Source: Suillus spraguei
Taxonomy: Eukaryota > Basidiomycota > Agaricomycetes > Boletales > Suillaceae
Length of the DNA: 56,488 nucleotides
NCBI GenBank assembly: GCA_016800925.1
Contig: JABCPU010000421.1
Span: 1-56,488 of the forward strand
Direction: 5' to 3'
This document shows positions 24,200 through 35,164 of the stretch, piece after piece (positions within the stretch are counted from its first letter, which is position 1; each line of letters begins with the position of its first letter). The translations under genes and the position numbers were made by a program. A model generated the notes under the pieces. It saw nothing but the letters and a program-made list of their open reading frames with translations. It was not told where the DNA came from and ran no database searches.

Positions 24200-25085
24200 G
24201 TGAGATAGGTCAGGGACGTACTAGCTCGCGAATGGCAATCGAGCCAGACCCTGAGACATGCTGCGAAGCTCTCAACCATCGGAGGCGAATGGCTGGATGC
24301 TTATTTACTACTCGAGCCAGAATTCTGCGGGCTGAGGGCTTGAAGTACGGCGCGAAGCTCAGAACGTGGGCCTCGCGATTGTCAAAAGAAGCAGAATTCC
24401 TCTGGAAAGATTCCAGAGTCTGAACTCTGCTTACGGGAGCCTTCCAGAGGCCTATATATAAATATATGATTCAATGAAATCATCGAACGCTTGTATGATG
24501 GCCTGGCACCGTGACGAGCTGCAAAAGGTTTGTGTAATACGAAAGTTTGAAAACGATTTATGAGAGGCATACCAGAGTTCAACTTGATCATTCGATGGGT
24601 CTTTGCAGCGAGTCCGAGGCAGGATGTACCATTACGCCGGAGCGAGTATTGTAAGTCTGTAACTAGCACTAGTAACTGCGCTTCCGAGGCACGATGCATG
24701 AATTATGACGTACGTCTTTGAGGGTGATGTGGTGGTATAAGCCAGGCTGGTCCCGAGCTTATGGAAGACTCATGATGGGGGTGACCGCCTATTGCCACAG
24801 TGCCGTATATAATGCTGCGCCAACTATCCACGATGCAGCATTTTATGTAATTATCGCATCTCGACCTATTGGCAACTTGAAGAATCCCTCCAAAAAGACA
24901 AATCGTGTCATTCACCAAATGCATCATGCATCGTAGCGCCACACTCCGTAAGCTTCCGATGGAAAACACATTTAATTGGCCGACTATGCTACAGAATATA
25001 AGCTGACCAGAAATGCACAAGTACTACAGACATAACGGGACTGCGAAGCTCGAGGGGTTGATTACAAGAATATTAATTATGACGA
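24200..25085. other. Intergenic, no gene recognised
   Basis: Upstream of the MFS remnant. Only short frames, none matching a family. A promoter cannot be pointed to with confidence. Confidence 0.45.
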
Positions 25086-25090
25086 ATCCT

Positions 25091-26489
25091 TCACGACCGC
25101 GACTGCGATCGCTTCCGTAACGATTCCGTTGGTTCAGATGTGCAAAAAGCACGCGTGATCTTCACCCACTCCTCATGTCTCTTTCTGTAAGAAGCAAGAT
25201 GGCTGAGTTGCACAGGCGTGGGATGGTGGGCGTGGAGAATAAACATGTAGTCTGACATGTCGCTCTGTTGGACCACCGAAAAGGCATTTTCTCCGCTTCT
25301 GATAAATACGGAGATATCGACACAATTGTCTGGAGTAACCTGTCAAACGGTCATTCCGGCTTCAGTGTAGTTTGCAAGTACACTATGCGATGACACTCAC
25401 AAAAATAAGTGGAGCTAGTGGAATGATAAAATCCCTCCCATCCCGCTTTGTCTGCAATGAAAGGTCTCCAGATATGGGCCACGAACATTGCGAATGCATC
25501 GTAAGTTGCTCAAACGGAATCGCTTGATCATCTTCTGGTGGATTGGGCAAAAGACTGGGGAGATGATAGCAAGCGAACGATACACAAACACTTTGTTCCA
25601 AATCTCTGTAAACCGCTGAATAAGTAGATAAAAGGCGAGAAAATGACACATACGTTGGTGATGATTTACGCTTAGCCCACCGAGCAATTTGGAGATAGAG
25701 TGTATGATCGAGATTGAAAGTAAGGTTGATTGTCCCGGGAGGTGACTCGAGTCCTTGCCTAAACATCATCACGGCCATCTCCCCTCCAAATCTCGCACAG
25801 GCGGCTTGCGAAGGGGTATTATCTACTGGAGACAACAATATTTCGTCTCCGTGGTTTCCTGCACCTGCATCTGAGGATATTGCAGGTGGCTGACTTGGGG
25901 CTAGGGAATCCGTATTTGGTTCTGGCGGCGTCGTGAGCTTGGGGACAACATCTCCTGGTGTATCCAAGAGGAGTGTTTCTGAACCTTGAGGCACATGTTG
26001 CCTTTGAGAGTCGTTCATAACAACATCAACCATAGTGGGTACGATTTCCTCTTGGTTAAGTTCTTTAGCATCTGTAGGCACCGAAATCTCAGTAAAAGAC
26101 GAGGTACTCGGCAGATCAACGGCATTCGCAGGAGCTGCAGGCTCGTTTACTGGAGTCGGTTCAGTAGATGCCGGTCGTAGAGGTATCCTTCCTGGCATGC
26201 GAGATGGTTGTATTCTCTCCGCAGGCGGTCCCGTCACATCATTTGAAACATTAGGCGCACTGGGTGGCCCGGGAGCAGCAGGACTTAAAGGCTTTGAGTC
26301 AGGAGAAGCTGCAGGCTGATGATGCGCCTTAAACCATTCGAGGTCACAGTGTTTGAGGTGCTCAGATAGTGAAGATGTCAGAGATTGGCGCTTTGGCTGC
26401 AGTTTTGGAAGGGGTCTCTGGATAGAGGCACTGGTCGGGGTGTCCATGCGAATATCTGAGCAGGGTATAGATGTGGTCGAAATGTGCAT
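25091..26489 (-). CDS. Proline-rich protein of unknown function
   Basis: Starts at 26489 with MHISTTSIPCSDIRMDTPTS. Residues about 40-230 are low-complexity Pro/Ser/Thr/Ala-rich (PLSPAAPGPPSAPNVSNDVT, TTPPEPNTDSLAPSQPPAIS). A folded C-terminal part follows: ARFGGEMAVMMFRQGLESPP, GTINLTFNLDHTLYLQIARW, KSSPT, an intron (GTATGT...), NPPEDDQAIPFEQL, RDGRDFIIPLAPLIF, an intron near 25392-25340, then TPDNCVDISVFIRSGENAFS, MSDYMFILHAHHPTPVQLSH and a basic Ser/Arg tail to the stop at 25091. No lesion was seen when the introns are removed, so it may be intact. Family not recognised. The Pro-rich region suggests a scaffold or regulator, which is inference only. Confidence 0.5.
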
Positions 26490-26719
26490 TGTAGTCTATA
26501 AATTTATATGTCAAACCATGAATAAACAGCGCGTGCACACCTTACAGGTGATTGAACTGAAGGCTCCGCTTGCGTAGTATTAAGAATAGTACTAGGAAAC
26601 ATTAGGTTTGCGCTTGGAGTGGCATCCCAGGCAATTGTGATTACTGAGGTAGTGTCCCAAAACAAGATCATGACATTGATGTTCAGGTTTAATCAATGCC
26701 TGCGTACTTGTATTCTTGA

Positions 26720-27295
26720 GCCGTGGCTTCGCCTTCAGCTCGGACAGGATATGTGATTCTAGCCGAAACCCGAGAGGAACTTTGGATCAAGTCGTGGAGT
26801 CGGACTACGTGACAAAATTGACAAACAGCCGAATACTTGGTGAGAATAAACACGTATATTGCAGGTCCTCCTCAGTGAAAAGCGGCAAGAAAGGAATCAC
26901 GGCGCGAATTAAGGCCTGATATATGTCCATCGCGGCCACTGCTGACAATTCTATATGGAGAAACCTTGTCGTAAAGGTCTGGTGGGCAATCTGTCTAGTA
27001 CAAGATGAAAAAATAGAGCAGAAAGCGATACATCTACACACCTCGAAGAGCAAAACGATCTGGTGTTAGGGGTCAAAAGTAGTTATTGAGTCTTGCTTCT
27101 GTCAAGCCGATCGAGAATTCTAACACTTACATTACGTAGAGCGTCAGGATAGTACGCTTTCTCAGAACCCAACCAGTTCTTCAGCTTATTGGCAGTGTTT
27201 ATATACTCGTTGACGTCTTTTGATGCGAGCCTGGTTGCAAAGACCGGGAAAATCTTCGCGTTGTCGGCGACGGCAGTCTGTGGACGAGAACTCAT
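26720..27295 (-). pseudogene. Unrecognised spliced gene with an in-frame TGA
   Basis: Begins MSSRPQTAVADNAKIFPVFA at 27295, continues LASKDVNEYINTANKLKNWL and EKAYYPDALRN, then GTAAGT. A later exon after an intron (GTGTGT...ACTAG) reads DCPPDLYDKVSPYRIVSSGR, GHISGLNSRRDSFLAAFH, a TGA, GGPAIYVFILTKYSAVCQFC, which stays open apart from that TGA. The frames look genuinely coding, but I recognise no family. It lies between the Pro-rich gene and the GMP synthase remnant on the same strand. Confidence 0.4.
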
Positions 27296-27572
27296 GAAGT
27301 CCTTGGATGCTGATGAAGCCGCAGAAAGCTGTTGGACTACACGGAATTGACTATCTGTAAAATATTTAAAGGCTTAGACGGCCCATCAACCTTGTGGTCG
27401 TTATAGTTGTCATATCAAAAGAGTCCAAGTTGTGGCTCGCAGGTACAACTTGTACAGCCGCAACAAAGGCAAACAGTCTTATTGTCGGCATACTTTCTAC
27501 TTTATGTAATTACGTATACTGAACATTATATTCTATGTATTGTTTTCCGTGTTCACGCTGCGTCGTCAACAA

Positions 27573-29691
27573 TCATAGCCACTCCACAGTCTAAAAAATG
27601 AAATCAACCTTAACTCGGATGAGACAAAATGACAGGACTTACAGCAGGGGGCTTCGAAGATATATCATAAGTGACACGATTGATCCCACTTACTTCGTTA
27701 GACGATATCCGACGCAAGACTTCGGGAGGGAACGCATACCTTGAAAATCAAGTTAGCATCGAACAGGACTAAAAAGTAAGACAAAACATACCAATCGGCA
27801 GTCATGAAGTCTTCCGACGTCACCGCCCTCAGAGCAATTACCTGTGAAATATGTTAAGGCAGTAAAAGAGTGTGTGTCGTTCTCCAAACCTGCTCGTATG
27901 TGCGCTTGTCACCCATCACGCCTACAGCTTTCACCGGAAGCAAGATGGTCATGGCCTGGCTAATTTGATTGTAGAGGTTCGCCTTGCGGATCTCCTCGAT
28001 ATAAATATGAATATGATCCGCTTGTTGCAGGATCGTCACCTGTTCGCATGTGACTGGACCCAACGAATGGCCAGACCAGGACCTGGGAAAGGATGACGTT
28101 GAACCAGAGGTGCTGGTATTGACAGGAGTCTCCCAAGTGCACAGACTTTATCTACGTAGAACGGTCAGTGTAATCAATAATATGGGATTCCACTAGTCGA
28201 ACCTTTGAAGAGCTCGCGCAGGGGTTCAATCAACTTCAACTTCATGTCCTTGAGAAGCCCACCGACATTGTGATGTGTCTTTATGGTTGCACTAGGGCCC
28301 TTAAAGCTGATGCTCTCGATGACATCTGGGTATAGTGTTCCTTGCAACAGCCATTCAATCTTCCCCTTTGCCTCCGCTCCATTCTCTTCCTTCTCGGGAG
28401 CTTCCTCGATCTTCGACGCTTCTGTCTCGAAAAAAACGTTGATGAACGTGTTCCCAATAATCTTACGTTTCTGCTCCGGATCTTCGACACCATGAAGTCG
28501 GGAGAGGAAGAGCTCAGAGGCATCCACCATGGTCAGGTTGACGCCAAGATCTTTATTCAGCATGTCGTTGACTTGTTGTGCTTCGTTCAGACGAAGCACG
28601 TGTCCACCATGATTGCATGGAATCTGGTATGCGAGTAAGATGCAAGTCACGAAAAGAATGTAGGGGCGCACCTGTCGCCGATTGCTTCATGCATTAACTT
28701 GGCTGCAACAGTGCTGTCGATGCCTCCGCTGACTGCGCCGATCACACGTCCTTTCGGGCCACATATCTCTCGGATGCGAACGATTTCCTTGCCAATAAAT
28801 TCCTCCTGCAATCACTGTGAATATGACAATAAACGTAGCACCGTGATTACTTCACCATTGTCCAGTTTGGTCGGCATTGGCATATATTCAACACAAATCG
28901 ACCAATGAGCTGCCTTCCCTGCGGTGAATGTGTCACCTCTGGATGGAACTGAATGCCATAAATCGACTTGGAGTTATGTGCGATGGCGGCATAGGGAGCG
29001 GTGTTCGTCCGTCAGATGACATGGAAGTCAGGAGGCATAACAGACAGTTGATCTCCATGTGACATCCAGACCTTATCGCAAGTCAACTTGGCTTATGACA
29101 GACGAAACGAAAAACACGCACTTGCATCTGATCGCCGAGTCTTCAAACAGGGCATCGACGGAGTTTCCAGATCCACTGGACCTGCTAATCTGAACCTCTG
29201 CAAGCCCGTATTAGCGATGATCGCATTTTGCTACCTGTCCCTTATAATTACAGCAGAGCTCCTGGATCCTGCGTGAGTTAGTGTCCACCATGATGCTCGA
29301 GAAAACCAGACCTGGAGGCCATAACGGATACCAAGGATAGGAACACCCAGAGTGTAGATACCAGGGTCCGCGTGAGGTGCATCGTCGTCGTACACAGAGT
29401 ATGGAGATCCGGAAAGGATGATCCCTGGAATTTTGCGTCAGAAACGCGTTTCCCGCTGCATCACACGAGCGAACCTTTGGGTTTGAACTTGAAATCTGCT
29501 AGCTTCGATGTACACGGCATAAGTTCAGCATATACGTTCAATTCACGACATCTTCTTGTTATGAGATGACTGTACTAAACCGACACTGATGATCAATATA
29601 TGAGACGATGTGAGCTAGAACACAAATCCCGAACCTGGGAACCAAAGTCAAGAATAAGGATGGTATCGAACTGATCGTGTATTTCGGCCAT
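27573..29691 (-). pseudogene. GUA1: GMP synthase (glutamine-hydrolysing), decayed copy
   Basis: Starts MAEIHDQFDTILILDFGSQ at 29691, then [151 protein letters not shown] and TVEWL stop at 27573. The enzyme makes GMP from XMP. The glutaminase nucleophile Cys (family GICYG) is Arg (CGT, 29324-29326). Stops follow HR and HVI, and frameshifts lie near VDN.VL and RWV. The synthetase PP-loop SGGIDST remains. Introns are retained. Not functional as a glutamine amidotransferase. Confidence 0.85.
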
Positions 29692-29965
29692 TTTGTATGA
29701 TTGAGGACTCTCAAGGTGGACTTGACTGAAGAAGACCGTCGAAATCTTTTGCTGATAAGTTTGATGATCTGAGTTCAATAAAAAATTAAGCACCCTTGGG
29801 AAATCTTGCATCTCAACAGTGTCAACACTGATATTAACGAAAACATTCCCTGAATAGTTTCCTTGAAATTTACTTCAAAACGGTAACTTGCGTAGAATAC
29901 CATCACAAAAGTGGGAGTTAATAAAAGTAAATTCCCCTGCTCCTTGTAAAGCACTAGACAAGTGT

Positions 29966-30325
29966 TCACTTCACCGAGTATGACACGCTATCAATGCATC
30001 GTGTGCGGTCTGCATTGGCCTGCCGCAGCGTCTCAACTTCGTCGACGAGCTCTGCCATTACAGGCTCAATGAAGCCAAGACCATGAGGCGCATCAGGGTT
30101 GTTACCTGATTGCGAGAGAGCAAAGAGACCCTTGGGAGACGCGTTTAAGAGATGTTCTATGTGATGCATGAGCATTACAGAAGATTCAAATGTGCTTGAC
30201 ACGTCTCCATTGATCACACTATTTCTTACCGGAACTTGAGAGCCGTGAAGGTACTGAACAGGCGAAGGAAGGGATATCAGAAATGCTCGAGCTTGAAGGA
30301 GGATCGAGACACTCACATCCTGCAA
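29966..30325 (-). CDS. ORF of unknown function, probably partial
   Basis: A 119-codon minus-strand frame: SVINGDVSSTFESSVMLMHH, IEHLLNASPKGLFALSQSGN, DAPHGLGFIEPVMAELVDEV, ETLRQANADRTRCIDSV. The sequence looks like a real helical domain but matches no family I can name. The upstream end overlaps a minisatellite at 30285-30530, suggesting a truncated gene. Confidence 0.35.
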   Translation of the reverse strand: MQDVSVSILLQARAFLISLPSPVQYLHGSQVPVRNSVINGDVSSTFESSVMLMHHIEHLLNASPKGLFALSQSGNNPDAPHGLGFIEPVMAELVDEVETLRQANADRTRCIDSVSYSVK

Positions 30326-30530
30326 ACAGGGGGCGATAACTTCGATCAGTACGGGCTCAAGCTTGAAGAATCAACACACTTACAACCTGCAAACAGTGGG
30401 CAAGGCCTTCAATTAGCATGGATCAAGCTGGAAGGAGGGTTGACACACTCACAACCTGCGCATAATTGAACCAGCATGGCTCGAGCCTGAAGGAGGATCG
30501 ACATACTATGAATGGTGGGCAAATTTTATG
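30285..30530 (+). repeat. Short minisatellite, about four units of 60-70 bp
   Basis: Units share a core of the form GCTCGAGC(T/C)TGAAGGAGGAT, then CGACACACTCACAACCTGC and AAACAGTGGGC. Copies begin near 30286, 30356, 30424 and 30480. Function unknown; it abuts the right copy of XRN1. Confidence 0.7.
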
Positions 30531-30581
30531 AGTCTATCAACTAGATCTTCACGCCCGTGCACCTAGTTAACAGCTGTAGAA

Positions 30582-31514
30582 GCGTTCCACTTACCTGTCC
30601 CCAGGACATAAATGACACATCCCACACAACACCCATCGACTTTGTATTCAACCCAACGACAACACCCTTTGCAGACAACGGAACTCCACCTGAATCTTGA
30701 GCCATAGTAACCCTGTCTCCCAAGGCAAAGCGCTGGTTCTGGAGTTGATAGATAGCGTGCGATGGTTTTAGAACTGCGTGACGAGGGATATTCTTCACAG
30801 TGGCTTTCTTGATTCCAGCTTTGGACCTGTTCTTATTGATGTCATCGGCAACCTGTTCAATTTCTTTGAAAGTGCTCTAAAGACAGTTTTGAATGAAACG
30901 TGACTCGGGATAAACGGCGATTCTATACCTTCGCTAGGCTGTCCGAGAATAGGGAAACTGGCTCAAGATCTCGGACCCTCTTCGATTTGAACCACGACCT
31001 TACTTCCTTGACCCCAGCATCAGCGTGAGAGTCAAAGATGTCCGTAGCGCGAGCCATATCTATCATCCTGGAGATGAGATCAAGGAATTGTCGGGCAAAT
31101 CCAACAGCTTACCGTCGCCCCCTTGGTCCAGACAGGACCAACCTTATATTCACAAATGAGGTCAACTGCCTTCTCGCTAAACTCCCAATAACGACCAGCC
31201 TTCCGTCAGTAGTCAATGACTTTCAAGCCCTTGGCCTCGAACTTGATGCTCAGTCCAAGATTGTTCTTTTGATGATCGGAGGTGAGAACCATGAAGCTTG
31301 ATGTGATTTTGGAGAGCACTCTGGGTAACATTCCGATTGTGGAAGCTGCTTTGAACGATGGCAAGTAGTGCAGTGAAATACGATTATCAACAATAATCTT
31401 GAACTCGTTATTCTCCGTTTTATCTGAAAGGAAGAACTACGAGATCATTTAGAAAGATAAATTGTGGTAGGGCATTGTGACATACTGCCAGAACAACAGA
31501 CAAAGCGCTGTCAG
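30582..31514 (-). pseudogene. XRN1: Second, inverted XRN1 fragment
   Basis: Minus-strand copy of plus-strand 20443-21381: STADSALSVVLA, intron GTATGT...CGTAG, FFLSDKTENN, MVLTSDHQKNNLGLSIKFEA, KGLKVIDY, EFSEKAVDLIREYK, MARATDIFD, KGVRDLEPVSLFSDSLAK, RHAVLKPSHAIYQLQNQRFA and GDRVTMAQDSGGVPLSAKGV. It encodes only about 300 residues from the C-terminal half of the exonuclease and has no start or active site. An in-frame stop (TAG) replaces the codon before KAGRYWEF in part of this copy. The intron is kept, so the duplication was at DNA level. Confidence 0.88.
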
Positions 31515-31600
31515 TAGGGTGAATTCAGAACCAACAAAGCCAAGTGGCGCACAATGGAAGGACTGAGCCTGCAGAAACAAAGACGAAAGAAAGAAAAAAC

Positions 31601-32125
31601 GAGAGCAGTGTTGAAAATAAAAGAAAAACAAAGGAGCACAGACTGGACTCTGAGCACGACCCCAACTAAAGCCAAGAGGGGAAGCATAACATTGTCCGGC
31701 GCCCAAAGAAGGTCGAAAGATTGAAGAGAAATGAGAGCAGTGTTGAAAATAAAATGAAAACAAAGGAGCACAGACTGGACTCTGAGCACGACCCCAACTA
31801 AAGCCAAGAGGGGAAGCGTAACATTGTCCGGCGCCCAAAGAAGGTCAAAAGATTGAAGAAAAATGAGAGCAGTGTTGAAAATAAAATAAAAACAAAGGAG
31901 CACAGACTGGACTCTGAGCACGACCCCAACTAAAGCCAAGAGGGGAAGCGTAACATTGTCCGGCGCCCAAAGAAGGTCAAAAGATTGAAGAAAAATGAGA
32001 GCAGTGTTGAAAATAAAATAAAAACAAAGGAGCACAGACTGGACTCTGAGCACGACCCCAACTAAAGCCAAGAGGGGAAGTGTAACATTGTCCGGCACCC
32101 AAAGAAGGTCGAAAGATCGAACGGA
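31601..32125 (+). repeat. 132-bp tandem repeat, four units
   Basis: Units start GAGAGCAGTGTTGAAAATAA at 31601, 31733, 31865 and 31997, exactly 132 bp apart, and include AAAACAAAGGAGCACAGACT, CGACCCCAACTAAAGCCAAG and GTAACATTGTCCGGC. The units are nearly identical, so expansion is recent. On the minus strand 132 bp is 44 codons and stays open, giving repeated hydrophobic text (LPLLALVGVVLRVQSVLLCF). I treat that as a by-product of the repeat. Confidence 0.93.
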
Positions 32126-32324
32126 CTGCAGCTGAACAGGATGCCATTTACAAAAAAAATTAGAAACCAGCAAAACAAAATGAATGGACAGACGAACAAA
32201 CAAAAAGACAAAGAAGGCCAAAATCAGGACTTGAACGAAAAAAAAAAGAATAGGACGATGGCATGTGATGAATGAAAGATGGGATGACAGAAACTTAGGA
32301 CAATGACTAATCGGGGACAGGACG

Positions 32325-32835
32325 GCTCTGTTCCCCTTGGCCCAGTGTTCCCTCGTGCTTTGTATATCCAAAAATAGAGAAGTGTTCCCTATTTCCCACA
32401 CATGATGTTCCTCTGTTCCCCTTGGCCCAGTGTTCCCTTGTGCCTTGTATATCCAAAAATAGAGAAGTGTTCCCTATTTCCCACACATGATGTTCCTCTG
32501 TTCCCCTTGGCCCAGTGTTCCCTCGTGCTTTGTATATCCAAAAATAGAGAAGTGTTCCCTATTTCCCACACATGATGTTCCTCTGTTCCCCTTGGCCCAG
32601 TGTTCCCTCGTACCTTGTATAACCATAAATAGAGAAGTGTTCCCTATTTCCCACACATGATGTTCCTCTGTTCCCCTTGACCCAGTGTTCCCTCGCACCT
32701 TGTATAACCATAAATAGAAATGTGTTCCCTGTTTCCCACAGAGGATGTTCCTCTGTTCCCCTTGGCTCAGTGTTCCCTCTAACCTCATATAACCAAAAAT
32801 AGACATGTGTTCCCTTTACTAACCAAATCAAGCTG
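32325..32835 (+). repeat. 85-bp tandem repeat, about six units rich in TGTTCCC
   Basis: CTCTGTTCCCCTTGG starts at 32325, 32411, 32496, 32581, 32666 and 32751. Each unit contains four TGTTCC(C) words plus TATCCAAAAATAGAGAAG. Later units diverge (ATAACCATAAATAGA). It lies between the 132-bp array and the PIF/Harbinger remnant. Confidence 0.93.
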
Positions 32836-32867
32836 TTCCCCCAGGGAACATCTATGCCCCCATAGAT
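32834..32867. repeat. Two adjacent small hairpins at the end of the 85-bp array
   Basis: TGTTCCC-CCA-GGGAACA (32834-32850) is followed directly by ATCTATG-CCCC-CATAGAT (32850-32867). Both are perfect 7-bp inverted repeats with 3- and 4-nt loops. They could be a transposon terminus or a cruciform-prone junction. Confidence 0.7.
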
Positions 32868-32869
32868 GC

Positions 32870-33411
32870 TTGACTCCAATAGGTAAAAAGGGCCACATCA
32901 GCAGCTGAGCCATCCCAGCCTGTAAGTGAGTATGTGAAATAAAAGTCAAAGTTGCATATAAACAGACAATTCTGGGATAGAAATTTTGGTTGTGCAGGAC
33001 AACATGCTCTTCAAGCGGTGCAAAAACACGAATGTGAGTGCTGTCAATGGCACCAATGCATTGGTCAAAAAATCAGAAATGCAGGTCATTGCAGATAGCT
33101 GCAGAAATGGGAGTGTTTGAATTTGGGAACCAGACATTTGAAGTGTAGAAGGGATGGGATGCAAAGAAGACGAGCATGCATTTGAAATATCTGTTAAAAT
33201 GATCACCCTACTATTAGTCTCAAATTGATAATGTACTCACCTTGTAATTGTGTCTGGAGCACGCTGGAATCACTCTCCAACATGGTGGGATGAGAGTCCA
33301 GTAACACACATGTACAAGAAAATGCTGAGCTGCTCTTCAATGGTGACACCATTGCGGGACTGAACAAAACCGTGGCACTGAAGGACCCTCAACAACTCCT
33401 CGAAGATATGA
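32870..33411 (-). pseudogene. PIF/Harbinger (DDE_Tnp_4) transposase remnant
   Basis: Minus-strand text: FEELLRVLQCHGFVQSRNGV, TIEEQLSIFLYMCVTGLSSH, HVGE-stop-FQRAPDTITR, intron (GTGAGT...TTTAACAG), YFKCMLVFFASHPFYTS, CIGAIDSTHIRVFAPLEEHV, VLHNQNFYPRI, then GWDGSAADVALF. These match PIF/Harbinger transposases, with the first catalytic Asp in GAID and the second in GWDGSAAD. TGA stops occur after HVGE (33270-33272) and after NDLHF, and the third acidic residue and the rest of the C-terminus are missing. Dead element. Confidence 0.8.
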
Positions 33412-33770
33412 AGAAAAAATGTGCTTTATCCAGTCTGGGTGGCTGCTAATGAGTTCATATACCCATGCTTTTCCAGTAAGGATAGATGTGTGATACAGGA
33501 TTTGTTCTCAGCATGATAAGAATAATAGGTTGTACAGATGTGCAATTTGAGTGACTGCAATTGCTATTATAATCATGGCTTGGCATCATCAATGCATGTT
33601 GTTCTGTATTTGTGCTTCAAGGTCCATGAGGGTGCAGCAACTGTAATTATCTATACCAGATTCAACACTATATACTGTCCTACTACTGATTATCAATGAT
33701 CTCTTATCAAACATACATCACATGTTCTCATCACGTGCAGCTTTGAACCCGGAGTCGCTGTCCAAACAGC
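33412..33770. other. Intergenic, nothing recognised
   Basis: AT-rich sequence upstream of the Harbinger remnant. The other terminus of that transposon was not found here. Confidence 0.5.
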
Positions 33771-33773
33771 ACC

Positions 33774-34230
33774 TCATAGAAAAAGGGGCATCTGACACCC
33801 CTGGGCGAGCATCGTGTTCTGGAAAGACATAAGCAAGTTTGAAAGTCGGAAGGTGCCTTGAATATACCTAGAATGCCACCCATACTGAGGATCTAAATGC
33901 AGCAGATAGCAAAAGATATTCGAGTCCGCGGCTTGCATTGTCAAACTTACAACAACGTCCGAAACTTCCGGCACTTGCTTGGGCCACCTCGGCGTCTCAT
34001 CTGTGCAATCAGGTGGTCATAAACAAAACATTACTTCAAGAGCCGACATACTCGGTCGCTGACGCCCGCTCAGCTTGTAGGCGTCATTCGTGAGTTCGCT
34101 TTGACCGAAGCGGAAGTCAGTGATGACACAGTTTCCTTCAGTATTCACCAAAATATTGCACTGTTCCAATGCATGACTAAGGCGTGAGGACATCGTAGGT
34201 CTCAAGAACCTCATATCTGAGCAATTATAT
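33774..34230 (-). pseudogene. Protein-kinase-like fragment
   Basis: The minus strand reads CNILVNTEGNCVITDFRFGQ then SELTNDAYKLSG, resembling kinase subdomains VIb-VII (N-I-L-V-N...G...I-T-DFG). The preceding HxDLK motif is absent and F-R-F replaces the usual DFG spacing. Downstream (33974-33774) the frame continues VPEVSDVVVSLTMQAADSNI without a recognisable APE motif. Probably a decayed kinase or pseudokinase piece. Alternative: an unrelated orphan. Confidence 0.4.
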
Positions 34231-34339
34231 CAGTACAGGGACACGACATGACACTGAAAAGGCACTCACAGCATAGAGAAGATGCTAGTATCTAGAAGCT
34301 CCATCTCAGCAAGAGTATTATTGCTGGTGGCGGTCGTAT

Positions 34340-35103
34340 GTGAGAATACATGACGCAGGGTTCCAACTGTCGCCGCATGCCTTCATTCTCTCGTTAACTT
34401 CGTTCCATTCAATGTACACATCATTAAGGACGTCAGCATCACACAGCGCAGTACTAGTAAAGCCGGGAAGATGTCCGAGCTGGAATTGGTCGTGTCGGAG
34501 TTACTTATCTAGATTGTCTTCAGAGAAGATAGGGAGTAACTCGCAACGAACCTCGCCCTCAGCGGTCGTCAGACATTCTGACATAGATGGGACGGTCTTT
34601 GGATAACATACATCGAGCTTCTGGCTTGAATCATATACTGCGGACATCTCTGTGTTCGGACTTGACGGTGCATGTGCTAGGTCCACACATAGCGTCGTGG
34701 CGTTATCGAAAAGAACCAACCACGAGCCTTGAATCTTTCCATCAAGGCACGAGACATTCTTGATGATCCCTACAGATACTGTCACCTGCACCGCAAACTG
34801 ACTTTTCAGATGGTAACTATGTGGGAAGAAAAAATGGCATACAGTGAATCTCAGCCAAACATCCATCAAAGCGTGAGCGCGACTGCAAAGTTCTTTTGCG
34901 TTTTCAGCTCTCCCAATAAAATGTTTGAGCATCGGGCGGGATTCTACAGAAACACCCGATCTACGATTTACCTCGGTGTCGATACTAGAGCAAAGGCAGA
35001 CAGATAGCAAGAATGACTTGGAAGGTGACTTGTCTAAAGACGTGGAAGCTGCACCAAGTTTCTTGCCAATGATGGGGCCGACCCCTTCGATCTGCTCACG
35101 CAC
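34340..35103 (-). CDS. Unrecognised coding region, probably spliced and partial
   Basis: Minus-strand frames MREQIEGVGPIIGKKLGAAS, RPMLKHFIGRAENAKELCSR, AHALMDVWLRF (then an intron-like GT...CATAG), VSCLDGKIQGSWLVLFDNAT, LCVDLAHAPSSPNTEMSAVY and, in another frame near 34500-34340, QLGHLPGFTSTALCDADVLN. The text looks coding but no family is recognised. It may be the N-terminal part of the same gene as the kinase-like fragment at 33774-34230. Confidence 0.35.
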
Positions 35104-35164
35104 AAAGTAAAGTATTCTTGCAGGGCATTAAACGATGATATTAAGGGGAAAGAAGTATGTGATA

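Noticed and set aside
31449..32401. 296-codon minus-strand ORF as a membrane-protein gene
   Set aside because: It is produced by the 132-bp tandem repeat read through; no start context, introns or homology support it.
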